DNA from: Acinetobacter pragensis
Lineage (GTDB): Bacteria; Pseudomonadota; Gammaproteobacteria; Pseudomonadales; Moraxellaceae
DNA: 64,000 bases
Direction of reading: 5' to 3'
NCBI RefSeq assembly: GCF_001605895.1
Contig: NZ_LUAW01000025.1
Coordinates: forward strand, 41-64,040
A model generated the notes under the pieces. The model ran no database searches and had not been told where the DNA came from. It saw only the letters and a program-made list of their open reading frames with translations. Every line of letters begins with the position of its first letter. Position 1 is the first letter of the stretch. Shown one piece after another: positions 36,260 through 46,642 of the stretch. Both the position numbers and the translations under genes were made by a program.

Positions 36260-36865
36260 TTAGAATGGAAGGTCATCATCTAAATCTGCTGGGGCAGAAG
36301 CTGGCGCTGCCGGAGCTTTAGGCGCAAAACCGCTCGGGTTATTGTTCGCATAACCATTGCCTTGGTTGCTGGCGCCTTGATTATTCGCGCCGTAACCGCC
36401 TTGGTTGCTGCCGCCCTGATTATTTCCACCTTGGCCGCCATAACCGCCCTGCTGGTTATTGTTATAACCGCCTTGGCTGTTATTGTTGAAACGGGGCTGC
36501 TCAAAGCCTTGACCCTGTTCACCTTGCGGACGACTGCTGTCCAGCATCTGCATTTGTTCACCGCGGATTTCTGTGGTGTAACGTTCTTGACCATTCTGGT
36601 CTGTCCATTGACGGGTACGTAATGAACCTTCAATGTACACTTTAGAGCCTTTACGCAGGTATTGCTGTGCAATTTCACCTAAACGGTTATGCAGTACAAT
36701 GCGGTGCCATTCTGTTTGCTCTTTGCGCTCACCGGTACTTTTATCTGTCCAAGAATCGCTGGTTGCGATTGAGAACTGAGTCAGCGAACCGCCGTTCGGG
36801 AAAGTTTTTGTTTCAGGATCTCGGCCTAAAGTACCGACTAAAATGACCTTATTTACACCACGCAT
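36260..36865 (-). CDS. ssb: Single-stranded DNA-binding protein SSB
   Basis: A 201-aa protein. The OB-fold (about 1-110) has [18 protein letters not shown], the aromatic positions and [36 protein letters not shown] Gly/Asn/Gln-rich linker of about 70 residues made of GGYNNN/NNQGG repeats follows, then the acidic tip DDDLPF that recruits repair and replication proteins. 52 bp downstream of the MFS gene on the same strand, so perhaps partly co-transcribed. Confidence 0.97.
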   Translation of the reverse strand: MRGVNKVILVGTLGRDPETKTFPNGGSLTQFSIATSDSWTDKSTGERKEQTEWHRIVLHNRLGEIAQQYLRKGSKVYIEGSLRTRQWTDQNGQERYTTEIRGEQMQMLDSSRPQGEQGQGFEQPRFNNNSQGGYNNNQQGGYGGQGGNNQGGSNQGGYGANNQGASNQGNGYANNNPSGFAPKAPAAPASAPADLDDDLPF

Positions 36866-36916
36866 CAGACGTATTCTTCCTATTTGTTTCTATTATTTAC
36901 TTTATAAGAGTTATGC

Positions 36917-38281
36917 TTAAATGGCTACCTCTTTCCCTAACAAGTGCGTTAAATGTTGTCGCGCAGCATCATCTATTTGCTGCTTATCGACCTTGACATA
37001 GGCTACTTGCTGGTCAGACATCACCACGACCTCTTCAATACCACGAATCGCTAAAAGCTGAGAAGTCCATTCATCTGTTTGTTTAGCCTCCGGCAAGCGC
37101 AGCACCAGCGATGAAAGGTAACGCGGCTGCGCCAATCCAAAGCTGATCAACAGCCAGATGACAGCTATCGCGGTTAAAATGCTCCACCCCATTGCCGTAT
37201 TGTTCAGCAGCAAAAGCTGTCCGCCAATCATACCGCCAAAGAATGCGCCCAAAAATTGCGCACTGGCGTTCACGCCCATCGCGGTGGCTTTTGACTGAAT
37301 CGGCGCAGCTTTAGACAGCCAAGATGGCAGCAGCGCCTCCATTACGTTAAAAGCGATGAAGAACAGCCCTAGACCCGTCAGCAGCACATATTTCGATTCA
37401 TAACCGAAAATCAGCACCGCAAGCCCCAAAATAATGCCGCCAATCGCTGTCAGAAAAATGCCGCGCATTTTACGGTATTTTTCTGCCAAGATAATGCTCG
37501 GAAAGGCAAAAAATAGGCTGAACACCAATAACGGCAGGTACACCAAGCCATGGCTGGATAGCGGAATTTTGGCAAAATTAATCAGCTGGGACGGCACATA
37601 AATAAACATCGCGGTCAGCAGCAGATGCAATGAAAATACAGAAACATGCAGGCGGTTTAAATTGCCCATTTTCAGCACTTGCTTCAGCTGGGTCAGATAG
37701 CCTTGCTGATAATTCCGGTGATGCCGGGTGACTTTGGGAACCAGCAGCAGGGTCGCAATTGCGCCCAAGCCCATAATCGTGGTGACCCAGAACAAGCCGG
37801 AAATTCCGACAAGGCCGGTAAGCCATGGCCCTAAGCTGAATGCCACGACAAAAGAAAGGCCTATGCTCATGCCCATAATGGCCATGGCTTTGGTGCGCTG
37901 CTCTTCCCGGGTCACATCTGCCAGCAGCGCCATCACCACCGCAGAAACCGCCCCGCCGCCAGCAATGGCGCGGCCAATAATCACGCCGTAAATGGTTTCA
38001 GACATCGCTGCCACAGCGCCGCCCAATGCAAACAGCAAAAGGCCGATCACCACCAAAGGCTTTCGGCTGTAACGGTCGGCAATCAAGCTGAATGGAATCT
38101 GTAAAATTGCTTGCGTTAAGCCATAAACGCCAACTGCAAGGCCAATTAGAGCCGGCGTTGCATATTGATAAGACTGCCCGGCCACCGAAAACACGGGGAT
38201 AATCATGAACAGGCCCAACATGCGCAATGCAAAAATACTGCTTAGGGCAAAAGTTGAGCGGCGTTCTAAAGCATTCATCAT
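36917..38281 (-). CDS. YajR-like MFS drug/metabolite exporter
   Basis: A 454-aa inner-membrane protein with 12 predicted helices. Motif A is visible as IADRYSRKPLVVIG after helix 2. A C-terminal soluble domain of about 70 residues (GIEEVVVMSDQQVAYVKVD) looks like the ferredoxin-fold YAM domain of YajR. Proton-driven efflux is likely; substrate unknown. It precedes ssb on the same strand, a neighbourhood typical of Acinetobacter. Confidence 0.88.
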   Translation of the reverse strand: MMNALERRSTFALSSIFALRMLGLFMIIPVFSVAGQSYQYATPALIGLAVGVYGLTQAILQIPFSLIADRYSRKPLVVIGLLLFALGGAVAAMSETIYGVIIGRAIAGGGAVSAVVMALLADVTREEQRTKAMAIMGMSIGLSFVVAFSLGPWLTGLVGISGLFWVTTIMGLGAIATLLLVPKVTRHHRNYQQGYLTQLKQVLKMGNLNRLHVSVFSLHLLLTAMFIYVPSQLINFAKIPLSSHGLVYLPLLVFSLFFAFPSIILAEKYRKMRGIFLTAIGGIILGLAVLIFGYESKYVLLTGLGLFFIAFNVMEALLPSWLSKAAPIQSKATAMGVNASAQFLGAFFGGMIGGQLLLLNNTAMGWSILTAIAVIWLLISFGLAQPRYLSSLVLRLPEAKQTDEWTSQLLAIRGIEEVVVMSDQQVAYVKVDKQQIDDAARQHLTHLLGKEVAI

Positions 38282-38372
38282 ATCAATAAGCGTAATTTTA
38301 AAGGGAAAATGGATGGAGATATCCTACATCATTCCTGCTGTCAGTGCTGATGTATTCACGCAACCGCGCCAA

Positions 38373-38398
38373 TAAAAAAGGGCGCATTCTGCACCCTT
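38373..38398 (-). terminator. Terminator of the DUF475 gene
   Basis: On the minus strand GGGTGC-AGAAT-GCGCCC followed by TTTTTT, 30 bp after the stop. Confidence 0.65.
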
Positions 38399-38428
38399 CT
38401 ATTGTAGCGTTTTTTTATGAAGCCAAGA

Positions 38429-39514
38429 TTAACCGCGCAGTTCTTGGCGTTTTTTATATTGAATGGATGCAATAATTGCCCAAACAATAAATGCCACGCC
38501 AATCAGGCCGGTAACCACTTCCGGCACATGCACGCCTGTACCGCTGGCCAGCATAATGAAGGCCAGCGCGCCAATCGCGTAATGCGCGCCATGCTCAAGA
38601 TAAATATAGGCATCCAATGTGCCTTTTTCGACTAAATAAATAGTCATTGAACGCACGAACATTGCCCCGATGGCTAAGCCCAGCATAATGATGACAACGT
38701 CAGAAGTAATCGCAAACGCGCCAATCACGCCATCAAAACTGAACGAAGCATCCAGCACTTCCAAATACAGGAAGCCGCCGATGCCAGCCTTGATCACGCC
38801 AGTTGTCGCACCGCTGGCGTCATGCGCAACGGCATTGCCTTCTTCATCAATTTCAGGTTCGCCGCCCAGCAAATGGCTCAGCACCTGCACACCAATATAA
38901 ATCACGATGCCCCAAATACCGGCCATTGTGACTACTAAACGCTTCGCTTCTTCAACATTGGCCGCCATAATCAGCAGCGCAATCAGCGCCAGGAAAGCGG
39001 ACATCGCCGGCACGTTGGCCATATTGGCCAAACGCGCCTCCAGCCATTTAAACCAATGGGTATCCTTGCCTTCATCCAAGAAAAAGTTCAGGAAAACCAG
39101 CATCAGGAAAGCGCCGCCAAAAGCCGCAATTTCTGCATGATGCGCCATCAATTTGGCTGAGTATTGAATAGGATCATTCAGCGCCATTTTGACCACTTCC
39201 AGCATGCCCATATCCGCAGTGACCGCAACAATCACAATTGGGAAAACCAGACGCATGCCGAAAACCGCAATAACAATACCGACAGTTAAGAAGATCATTT
39301 TCCAAAAATGATCCCAGCCGCGAAGCACCGAAGCATTGACAACAGCATTGTCAAAAGACAGCGACACTTCCATGACCGCCAAAATCGCAGTAATGGTCAG
39401 CGCGGTAATCATGGCCTGAATGCCTGCGTTGGGTCCATGGGTAAAACCCCAATACGCAGCAATACCCAGACACACGATCGTAAAGATGATTGAGAAACCA
39501 AAATGTTTCATCAT
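38429..39514 (-). CDS. DUF475/TerC-like integral membrane protein
   Basis: A 361-aa protein with about nine membrane helices. The conserved acidic helix VMEVSLSFDNAVVNASVL and a second copy in EVLDASFSFDGVIGAFA mark the TerC/DUF475 superfamily. Members are linked to metal (Mn2+ or tellurite) handling. An MMK start with a second ATG 3 nt later. Stands alone. Precise substrate unknown. Confidence 0.85.
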   Translation of the reverse strand: MMKHFGFSIIFTIVCLGIAAYWGFTHGPNAGIQAMITALTITAILAVMEVSLSFDNAVVNASVLRGWDHFWKMIFLTVGIVIAVFGMRLVFPIVIVAVTADMGMLEVVKMALNDPIQYSAKLMAHHAEIAAFGGAFLMLVFLNFFLDEGKDTHWFKWLEARLANMANVPAMSAFLALIALLIMAANVEEAKRLVVTMAGIWGIVIYIGVQVLSHLLGGEPEIDEEGNAVAHDASGATTGVIKAGIGGFLYLEVLDASFSFDGVIGAFAITSDVVIIMLGLAIGAMFVRSMTIYLVEKGTLDAYIYLEHGAHYAIGALAFIMLASGTGVHVPEVVTGLIGVAFIVWAIIASIQYKKRQELRG

Positions 39515-39686
39515 GACAAATCGACCTATGAATTTTTTTAACGGTGGGAAATTGGGTAAAACTTAAAGAAAATTGTTTAAGATTTAATGTGCGCAATTAT
39601 GACTGCTTTTCTAGACGATGCCAAAACACTTCGTATGATTTTTTTGAACAGGCCTAAAGTTTTGAGCTGCCCATTTTATTTTAAGT

Positions 39687-40022
39687 TCAAATATGCTGCC
39701 ATGCATAAATCAGGACTGCCGCCGCAGCCACCCAGCCCAGCCCTGCTACGCCTAAACAGCTCCATAAAGGCAGCCTTTCAGCCAACACATACACCAGCAG
39801 CAGATAAATAAAATAAGGAATTAAAGACCAGATGCCAAACAGCGCAGTTTGACGCAGCGCTTCAGCGCCTTTTTCCTGCGCAACAATGACATGCGCAATC
39901 AAGGCAAAGGTAGGAAACAGCGGCACCAATCCGGCAATATAAAACACTTTGCTTTTTGAAAAAGCCGCAATGATCAATACCGCGGCTGCGCCCAGCAGGC
40001 TTTTTAAAAATAAGGACAGCAT
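39687..40022 (-). CDS. glpM: GlpM-family membrane protein
   Basis: A 111-aa protein from the ATG at 40022; a longer frame to 40064 adds a charged 14-residue prefix. Four membrane helices; the sequence MLSLFLKSLLGAAAVLIIAAF and LVPLFPTFALIAH is typical of GlpM. Purine-rich GAGAAAGAG lies ahead of the ATG. GlpM affects alginate production in Pseudomonas, but its molecular role is unknown. Confidence 0.75.
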   Translation of the reverse strand: MLSLFLKSLLGAAAVLIIAAFSKSKVFYIAGLVPLFPTFALIAHVIVAQEKGAEALRQTALFGIWSLIPYFIYLLLVYVLAERLPLWSCLGVAGLGWVAAAAVLIYAWQHI

Positions 40023-40088
40023 TTTCTCTTTCTCAAGCCTTTTGGAAAATCCGTACTCAGGCAAAATATCTGATGGAATAGACCGGTT

Positions 40089-40478
40089 TTATAATTTGCA
40101 CAGCGGACTGCTTTCAAAATTCCGCTTTTGCTCAAGCGTCAGCTGTTTAAAATCTTGCTGTATTTTTTGATCCGAAGCCGTCATCAAATGCTGATTCGCC
40201 TCTAGAATGGCCAGCATACGCGCATAATGCGCAGGAATTTGTTCACAGCTCAGTTTTTTTTGCTCAGCTTCAGACGCCGCCTGTCCCAGCTGCACAATCA
40301 GCTGATCAATTTTTCCACTTTCCGCATCCAGCGCTTTCGTGGCTTCAGGCACAGTTGCATATTTTTCTGCCCGGACTTTCTGCCCATCAGGCGCTTTGCT
40401 GCACGCAGTCAATGCCAGCAGCAGGCCTGCTGACAAAAGCGCGGTATATTTCGCGGTACAATTCATTATTAAATTCAT
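40089..40478 (-). CDS. Small lipoprotein, DUF-type hypothetical
   Basis: A 129-aa protein with a type II signal peptide and lipobox LTAC (C26) followed by SKAPDGQ. The mature part is helical with two cysteines (SCEQIP, SPLCKL). An internal ATG at residue 5 is also possible. Located between glpM and uvrA, divergent from uvrA. Resembles DUF5339-type lipoproteins of gamma-proteobacteria, though I am unsure. Outer-membrane or periplasmic side. Confidence 0.65.
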   Translation of the reverse strand: MNLIMNCTAKYTALLSAGLLLALTACSKAPDGQKVRAEKYATVPEATKALDAESGKIDQLIVQLGQAASEAEQKKLSCEQIPAHYARMLAILEANQHLMTASDQKIQQDFKQLTLEQKRNFESSPLCKL

Positions 40479-40650
40479 GGGCTGTCCTTAATGCAGGGCT
40501 CAGCGGCTGATGCTTTGGCTGACCCGCCGATTCGAATGCCCTTAGTTTATCAGGCTTCTTTGCCACGGAGCCAATAGCCAGAGCATGGCGCATTGAAGCA
40601 ATCCTGCCTTTTTCTCACAATATGAACATGAAATTCGAGGTTTTTTACAC

Positions 40651-40680
40651 TTGAACATTTTTCATGCGCTATCATATATA
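40651..40680 (+). promoter_or_regulatory. Putative uvrA promoter
   Basis: TTGAAC (40651-40656) and TATATA (40675-40680) with an 18-bp spacer, 33 bp before the uvrA start. TTGAAC also resembles half of an Acinetobacter UmuDAb-type SOS site, but no second half is clear. Confidence 0.4.
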
Positions 40681-40712
40681 ACCTTCAATTTGCAGCAAAC
40701 TGAGATGTTTTT

Positions 40713-43544
40713 ATGAGCCAAAGCCACATCCGTATTCGAGGCGCACGCACCCATAACTTAAAAAATGTGTCCCTTGATATTCCACGCGACAAGTTTGTGG
40801 TGATTACGGGGCTTTCGGGTTCAGGCAAATCATCTTTGGCTTTTGATACCTTATATGCTGAAGGCCAGCGCCGCTATGTAGAATCTTTGTCTGCCTATGC
40901 GCGCCAATTCCTGTCGCAAATGGAAAAGCCCGAGGTTGACTCGATTGAAGGCCTCAGCCCAGCCATTGCCATTGAACAGAAATCCACCAGCCACAACCCG
41001 CGTTCCACAGTGGGCACCATTACTGAAATTTACGACTATTTGCGCCTGCTGTATGCGCGTGTCGGCACCCCCTACTGCCCAGAACATGATCTGCCAATGG
41101 TGGCGCAGACCATTTCGGAAATGGTGGATGCGGTTAAAGTTTTAGAAGAAGGCACTGCGCTGATGCTGCTGGCGCCTGTTGTTCGCGAGCGTAAAGGGGA
41201 ATACACCGCGCTGTTTGAACAGCTGCAGAGCCAAGGTTTTGTCCGCGCGCGTGTCGATGGCGAAATCATGGAAATTGATCCGCTGCCGGAACTGGATAAA
41301 AAGAAAAAGCATACCATTGAAGTGGTCGTCGACCGTTTTAAAGTCCGTGATGATTTAGGCAACCGCATTGCCGAAAGCTTTGAAACAGCCTTGCGCTTAG
41401 GCGGCGACATCGCCATTTTGTCATGGATGAATGGCGAACAAAATGACCGCACTTTTTCAGCAAAGCATTCATGCCCTGAATGTGAACGCGCAGTCGGTGA
41501 ACTTGAACCGCGCCTGTTTTCCTTCAACAATCCTTTCGGCGCCTGCCCAGTCTGTGACGGTTTAGGCACCCGCAGCCATTTCAGTGCAGATAAACTGATT
41601 CCAAACACTGAAATATCAATCAGCCAAGGCGCGATCCGCGGCTGGGACAGACAGCGCCCTTACTATTACAGCATGATTCAAAAAGTAGCGGATCATTACG
41701 GCTTTGCCTTGGAAACACCGTGGAATGAACTGGACGCCGAGACCAAAAAGAAATTCCTGTACGGCACAGGCAAGGATAAAGTTGATTTAAGCTATATTGA
41801 TGAGCGCGGCCGCCGCCATAACCGCGTGCAGCCTTTTGAAGGCATTTTGCCGCATTTAGAACGCCGTTACCGCGAAACAGAAAGCAATTACGTCCGTGAA
41901 GACTTAGCGCAATATTTATCCAATGCCGCCTGTGATGCCTGCGATGGTTCACGCCTGAATGAAATTTCGCGCAATGTCAAAATTTTAGACAAGACCATTG
42001 CGCAAATTACCAAAATGTCGATTGGCGATGCGGAAGAATATTATCAGCATGTGCAGCTACAAGGCGCGAAAGGCGAAATTGGCGATAAAATCTTTAAAGA
42101 AATCCGCGAACGCCTGCACTTTTTAGTCTCGGTCGGGCTGAACTATTTAAGCCTGTCACGTTCTGCAGAAACCTTATCTGGCGGTGAAGCACAGCGGATC
42201 CGGCTAGCGTCGCAAATTGGCGCTGGCCTCATGGGCGTGATGTATGTGCTGGATGAACCTTCAATCGGTTTGCATCAACGAGATAATGATCGTCTGTTAG
42301 AAACTTTGGTTCGTTTACGTGATCTTGGCAATACGGTTTTAGTCGTTGAGCATGATGAAGATGCGATCCGTGCAGCCGATCATATTATTGATATTGGCCC
42401 TGGCGCAGGCATTCATGGCGGCCATGTGATTGCGGAAGGCACCTATGAAGAAATTCTGGCCAATCCGGACTCTCTTACCGGCCAATATTTATCGGGCAAG
42501 TTAAAAATTGAAGTGCCGAAAAAACGTGTGCAGCCGCCAAAACCTGAAGAACAAATCAAATTGATGGGCGCAGCGGGCCATAACCTGAAAAATGTAGATT
42601 TGACCATTCCGCTGGGCATTATGACTTGCGTAACCGGCGTTTCGGGTTCAGGCAAATCGACGCTGATTAACCGCACTTTGCTGCCCTTAGCGGCAACCCA
42701 ATTGAATGGCGCGACTACGCTGACCGCGGAAAAATTTGATTCGATTGACGGCCTGCAGTTTTTAGATAAAGTTGTCGATATTGACCAAAGTCCAATTGGC
42801 CGCACCCCGCGCTCGAACCCCGCTACATACACCGGTTTATTTACGCCAATCCGTGAATTATTTGCACAGACGCAGGAAGCTAAAGCGCGCGGCTACGCGG
42901 CTGGCCGTTTCTCGTTTAACGTGAAAGGCGGACGCTGTGAGGCCTGCGAAGGCGACGGCATGATTAAAGTGGCGATGCACTTCCTGCCGGATATGTACGT
43001 GCCATGCGATTCGTGCCACGGCAAACGCTATAACCGCGAAACGCTGGAAGTGAACTACAAGGGTAAAAACATTTCGGATGTATTGGAAATGACTGTTGAA
43101 GATGCGATGCATTTCTTTGATGCCATACCAGTGATTCACCGCCGTTTGGAGACCTTAAACCAAGTGGGCTTGGGCTATATCCGTTTAGGCCAGTCTGCGA
43201 CTACGCTGTCTGGCGGTGAGGCGCAGCGGGTAAAACTAGCTCGTGAATTGGCAAAACGTGATACAGGCAAAACGCTGTATGTACTGGATGAACCGACCAC
43301 CGGCCTGCATTTCCATGACATTGCCAAACTGCTGGACATCCTGCATGAGCTGCGCAACAAGGGCAACACCATTGTCGTGATTGAGCATAATTTAGATGTG
43401 ATTAAAACTGCCGATTGGGTTATTGATTTAGGCCCTGAAGGCGGTGCCGGCGGCGGGATGATTATTGCCGAAGGTACACCAGAAAATGTGGTGAAATCTA
43501 AAGTTTCACATACAGCGAAGTTCTTGAAGCCGTTGTTGAAATAA
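40713..43544 (+). CDS. uvrA: UvrA, excinuclease ABC subunit A
   Basis: A 943-aa protein of standard length. First nucleotide site [19 protein letters not shown] (about 33-51), zinc modules CPEC..CPVC and CEAC..CDSC, ABC signatures [10 protein letters not shown] and [10 protein letters not shown], second Walker [11 protein letters not shown] and Walker B YVLDEP twice. It finds bulky DNA lesions in nucleotide excision repair with UvrB. A short AT-rich two-gene unit follows 12 bp downstream. Confidence 0.98.
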   Translation: MSQSHIRIRGARTHNLKNVSLDIPRDKFVVITGLSGSGKSSLAFDTLYAEGQRRYVESLSAYARQFLSQMEKPEVDSIEGLSPAIAIEQKSTSHNPRSTVGTITEIYDYLRLLYARVGTPYCPEHDLPMVAQTISEMVDAVKVLEEGTALMLLAPVVRERKGEYTALFEQLQSQGFVRARVDGEIMEIDPLPELDKKKKHTIEVVVDRFKVRDDLGNRIAESFETALRLGGDIAILSWMNGEQNDRTFSAKHSCPECERAVGELEPRLFSFNNPFGACPVCDGLGTRSHFSADKLIPNTEISISQGAIRGWDRQRPYYYSMIQKVADHYGFALETPWNELDAETKKKFLYGTGKDKVDLSYIDERGRRHNRVQPFEGILPHLERRYRETESNYVREDLAQYLSNAACDACDGSRLNEISRNVKILDKTIAQITKMSIGDAEEYYQHVQLQGAKGEIGDKIFKEIRERLHFLVSVGLNYLSLSRSAETLSGGEAQRIRLASQIGAGLMGVMYVLDEPSIGLHQRDNDRLLETLVRLRDLGNTVLVVEHDEDAIRAADHIIDIGPGAGIHGGHVIAEGTYEEILANPDSLTGQYLSGKLKIEVPKKRVQPPKPEEQIKLMGAAGHNLKNVDLTIPLGIMTCVTGVSGSGKSTLINRTLLPLAATQLNGATTLTAEKFDSIDGLQFLDKVVDIDQSPIGRTPRSNPATYTGLFTPIRELFAQTQEAKARGYAAGRFSFNVKGGRCEACEGDGMIKVAMHFLPDMYVPCDSCHGKRYNRETLEVNYKGKNISDVLEMTVEDAMHFFDAIPVIHRRLETLNQVGLGYIRLGQSATTLSGGEAQRVKLARELAKRDTGKTLYVLDEPTTGLHFHDIAKLLDILHELRNKGNTIVVIEHNLDVIKTADWVIDLGPEGGAGGGMIIAEGTPENVVKSKVSHTAKFLKPLLK

Positions 43545-43556
43545 AGGATTTTTGAA

Positions 43557-43985
43557 TTGGAATTTATTAATTCGCCTATTGAAAATCACTACCAGTGGTT
43601 AGGATTATTCCTAACCACTTTAGGTACATTAATTTCTTTTTTTGTACTTTGGCAAACATATGCATTACGGAAAAGTTTCTTATCAAAAATTAAGCTTCCT
43701 GAAATACTCAAAATAGTTGATCAAAACAGAGAAGAATTTTACGCTAAATTAGCATTAAATAATCTTTCAATAAGAAATGAAATTAATATTATCGTTGAAA
43801 CAGTACGTGCCAGTTTGAAACAAAGTGCCAAAAATTTGTCTTCAGACGATAAAAAAGAAATTAAAAAATTCCTAAAAAAATATCCTCAAGATCTAGCCAA
43901 TTTAGATCAAATGTGGAATTACTATACAGCTTTAGTAGGGTTACAGACATTTCTTAAGCAATCACTTATGGATTCAAGGTTTTAA
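43557..43985 (+). CDS. Hypothetical protein with one membrane helix
   Basis: A 142-aa protein. The start is TTG at 43557 with AAAGGA upstream; no better ATG exists nearby. An N-terminal membrane helix (WLGLFLTTLGTLISFFVLW) is followed by a cytoplasmic helical domain (about 45-142). It lies 12 bp after uvrA and 1 bp before the next gene, so the two are probably co-expressed. AT-rich compared with uvrA, suggesting recent gain. No family recognised. Confidence 0.6.
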   Translation: MEFINSPIENHYQWLGLFLTTLGTLISFFVLWQTYALRKSFLSKIKLPEILKIVDQNREEFYAKLALNNLSIRNEINIIVETVRASLKQSAKNLSSDDKKEIKKFLKKYPQDLANLDQMWNYYTALVGLQTFLKQSLMDSRF

Positions 43986-43986
43986 T

Positions 43987-44340
43987 ATGTCTCAAAAAGA
44001 AATTGAACTTGTGGCTAAGCTAAATAGATTAACCTTAAACAATGAAATTCATTGGGAAATCGTTGAACCACCAACAATTTTAACAACCAGAAATTCAGAT
44101 GAGAATATTACTCAATGTTTTAAAACCATTTATAAAAACAAAGTTTTTTATTTATATGTTCAAACTGGTATGAATTATTTTTCTGATCTAGATCATTGGT
44201 ATCAAACAGAATTTGATCATCTTTGTATCATTACGAACAATTTAATTCAGTGGGAATTTTCAAACAATGTAGTCATACATGATTTACTGTCTAGTGTTAT
44301 GAAGGAATCTATTGATTTAGACAATTTATTAGCAGATTAA
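43987..44340 (+). CDS. Hypothetical cytosolic protein paired with membrane partner
   Basis: A 117-aa protein starting 1 bp after the membrane protein stop. No signal, membrane helix or known motif. Rich in Asn, Ile and aromatic residues, with an acidic C-terminus. AT-rich like its partner. The pair forms a small accessory cassette behind uvrA; function unknown. Confidence 0.55.
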   Translation: MSQKEIELVAKLNRLTLNNEIHWEIVEPPTILTTRNSDENITQCFKTIYKNKVFYLYVQTGMNYFSDLDHWYQTEFDHLCIITNNLIQWEFSNNVVIHDLLSSVMKESIDLDNLLAD

Positions 44341-44362
44341 TTATTAGAAAATTACATGACCG

Positions 44363-44460
44363 GCGACATGGTTGTCGCCCGTTTGACTGGGGTACAAGGA
44401 CGTGCCTTCATAAAAAATGGGGTTTGCCTTGCGAAGCAAGGCTTCTCATGCCCAGTCAAA
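44363..44460. repeat. Structured palindromic element
   Basis: Hairpin GGCGACA / TGTCGCC (44362-44379), then TTTGACTGGG (44382-44391) paired with CCCAGTCAAA (44451-44460), enclosing GCCTTGC-GAA-GCAAGGC (44426-44442). The nested form suggests a small mobile repeat (REP/MITE-like) or a structured RNA. No T-run follows. Confidence 0.5.
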
Positions 44461-44644
44461 AGTGAAGAAAACCTACGCAATGAAAAATAGATTTTAAAGC
44501 AACGTGAGGACGTGCAAGCACATACGTTATAAACAACGCTTAATTAAAAAACATATGAATAAAAACAATGAGTTATCATTACAAGATTGTACTTAAAGAC
44601 AAAGTATCAATTACAGAAATAAGCTTTTTTCGAATCAAAAAAAA
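44461..44644. other. Intergenic, nothing recognised
   Basis: About 180 bp after the palindromic element, AT-rich, with no gene or terminator that I can support. Confidence 0.4.
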
Positions 44645-46339
44645 CTAATTCGAAACCGTATTCTTCCCTTTCGCCTTCGCCCGAAACAAAGCCTCATCCG
44701 CACGCGCCAGCAACGCCATCCAGCTGGCAGCCCCTACAGCAACCCCAGCACTGATAGAAACATTGACCTGCGCAAATTCTTCACTTTGAAAAAGCTCTGA
44801 AGCCAAAACAGTCCTGCGGATTTTTTCCGCCACCCTTAACGCCGTGTCTAAGCTGATATCGTCAATCAATACCAAAAATTCATCGCCGCCATAGCGAACC
44901 AGCAAATCAGAGGCCCGCATGCAGCTTTTCAAGCTTTCCGCCACAGACTGAATCACCAAATCGCCAACAATATGGCCCAAGCTATCATTTACATGCTTAA
45001 AATTATCAATATCAATCAGCATCAAACAGGTATTTTTAAACTGGCTTGGCTGTTTTTCCAGCAGCTTAATATACTCATCCAGCGCAAAACGGTTCGCGAC
45101 CCCTGTCAGCGAATCCGAATGCGCAATATGCTTCAATTGAAACTCCAGTGCTTCACGCTGCTGCAGCCGAGCCTGCAACCGGCTGATCGCATCAAAAATA
45201 CTGGCATCCGCTTTGGCTTTTTTCTCAGAAGCGCGCGCTTTATTTTCTGCATGCGCAAGATTGAACAGCTGCTCCCGCGCCAGAATTAACGGCCCAAAGA
45301 CCCATTTTTTGGCATAAATCATGGTCAATAACACCGTCAGCAAAGAGACCAAAACCATTAAAATGGCATAAATAAATTCTTTCTGAGCATTCTGCTGCTT
45401 TGCGTACGCCGTACTGACGCTGGTTTCTAAAATATAATTCTGCAAATCCACAACGGTGGTAAATTTGCCGACCATCGCCCGAGTCAATTCTGGGCCATTC
45501 TTGCTGAAAGGCTGACCTTTTAAGCTGTCGTCCATTAAGTTGCTGACAATCGGCAAGCCCTGATTCAAAAATTGATCTTTAACTTGCTGATAAAGCTTCT
45601 GAAATTGATCATTTTTTGCAGAATCAGGCTGAATGACGCCCACCAGCTGCCATAAATATTGCGTCTGGCGCTGGGTCTGCATGGAACGCGCAAGATTTTC
45701 ATCAGATATGCGCGCATTGAACGTCACCGCAGCCATGATATTGGATGCAGATCGCCCCGCCTGATCACGCAAGTCGGCCAGCAATAAAATTAAAATATAG
45801 TAGTTGGATAAAGCATCATCTTTTGATTTCGCATTGCGGACGATATCCTGCAGCGCTTCGTAACAGGGGTCCCATGCATGGAACATAGCAACAATAGCAT
45901 CATCCATCCGGCGCATTTCACGCTGTGCATAGGGAACTGCAATATAGCCATCAACGGCCTTTCGCCCATTCCTTAATGCCGGCAAAAAATTCTGCCGGAG
46001 CCCTTGCGCTATGTCGTGCTGACCGGTTTTTTCCAGCACTTGAATAGTCGATTGAATTTGGACATCGACTTCAGCGCGGTATTTTTTTAATGCCTCATAA
46101 TGCTGCTGCGCATCAGTTTGTGGACTGGACATGACATTATTGGCGGGTGCGCGTTCTTTGGAAATTTTATTGGCAAGTTCCGCCACAATTTTTAAGCTTT
46201 GAATTTCCTGCAGCGCCTCAGCGCTTTTTTGATAGCTGCGGTAGCTGCTCACGATCAGCGGCAAACCGATTAAAGACACAGACAGTACAATGACAAGCAT
46301 CGCGATCCATAAACGGCTGCTGATATGTTCTGAACGCAA
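44645..46339 (-). CDS. Membrane diguanylate cyclase (GGDEF)
   Basis: A 564-aa protein. N-terminal membrane helix (about 9-31), a periplasmic helical sensor of about 280 residues, a second membrane helix (IYAILMVLVSLLTVLLTMIYA), then a coiled linker and the GGDEF domain. The active site RYGGDEF (about 479-485) is intact, and an inhibitory I-site RASD sits five residues before it. It makes cyclic di-GMP from GTP in response to an unknown periplasmic signal. No EAL domain is present. Confidence 0.92.
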   Translation of the reverse strand: MRSEHISSRLWIAMLVIVLSVSLIGLPLIVSSYRSYQKSAEALQEIQSLKIVAELANKISKERAPANNVMSSPQTDAQQHYEALKKYRAEVDVQIQSTIQVLEKTGQHDIAQGLRQNFLPALRNGRKAVDGYIAVPYAQREMRRMDDAIVAMFHAWDPCYEALQDIVRNAKSKDDALSNYYILILLLADLRDQAGRSASNIMAAVTFNARISDENLARSMQTQRQTQYLWQLVGVIQPDSAKNDQFQKLYQQVKDQFLNQGLPIVSNLMDDSLKGQPFSKNGPELTRAMVGKFTTVVDLQNYILETSVSTAYAKQQNAQKEFIYAILMVLVSLLTVLLTMIYAKKWVFGPLILAREQLFNLAHAENKARASEKKAKADASIFDAISRLQARLQQREALEFQLKHIAHSDSLTGVANRFALDEYIKLLEKQPSQFKNTCLMLIDIDNFKHVNDSLGHIVGDLVIQSVAESLKSCMRASDLLVRYGGDEFLVLIDDISLDTALRVAEKIRRTVLASELFQSEEFAQVNVSISAGVAVGAASWMALLARADEALFRAKAKGKNTVSN

Positions 46340-46607
46340 AGCATTTATAGCGATGTCTGAGATCTCTCACGCAATGATTTAATGCTCTGATTTATTCAAA
46401 GCAAAGAAAATCCACTGTTAGGCGCGGCGTTCTATTTGGCTGTTTATTTCAGTTCAAATAAAAGCAAGCCTTTCCCCCAAAGTGTCCGCTGCTCAGTATA
46501 TGCAATTACTTTAGAAAAAGACATTTTGTATAAGATATTTTTTATTTTAAATTTCATAAAGATACAAAAAAAATAGATTATTTTTAAATCAAGCCTTAAT
46601 TCAATTA

Positions 46608-46636
46608 TTTACACATGCAACAATTTGGTGCATAAT
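46608..46636 (+). promoter_or_regulatory. Strong sigma-70 promoter of sRNA candidate 1
   Basis: TTTACA (46608-46613), 17-bp spacer, CATAAT (46631-46636). Each box is 5/6 to consensus. Predicted start near 46643. Confidence 0.6.
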
Positions 46637-46642
46637 GCACAG

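Noticed and set aside
36280..36678. Frames overlapping ssb in other phases (also 36362-36622)
   Set aside because: Produced by the repetitive Gly/Asn/Gln-coding linker of ssb; not independent genes.
40630..40680. SOS-type (UmuDAb-like) box upstream of uvrA
   Set aside because: Only one half (TTGAAC) is visible; a partner half at the right distance is missing.
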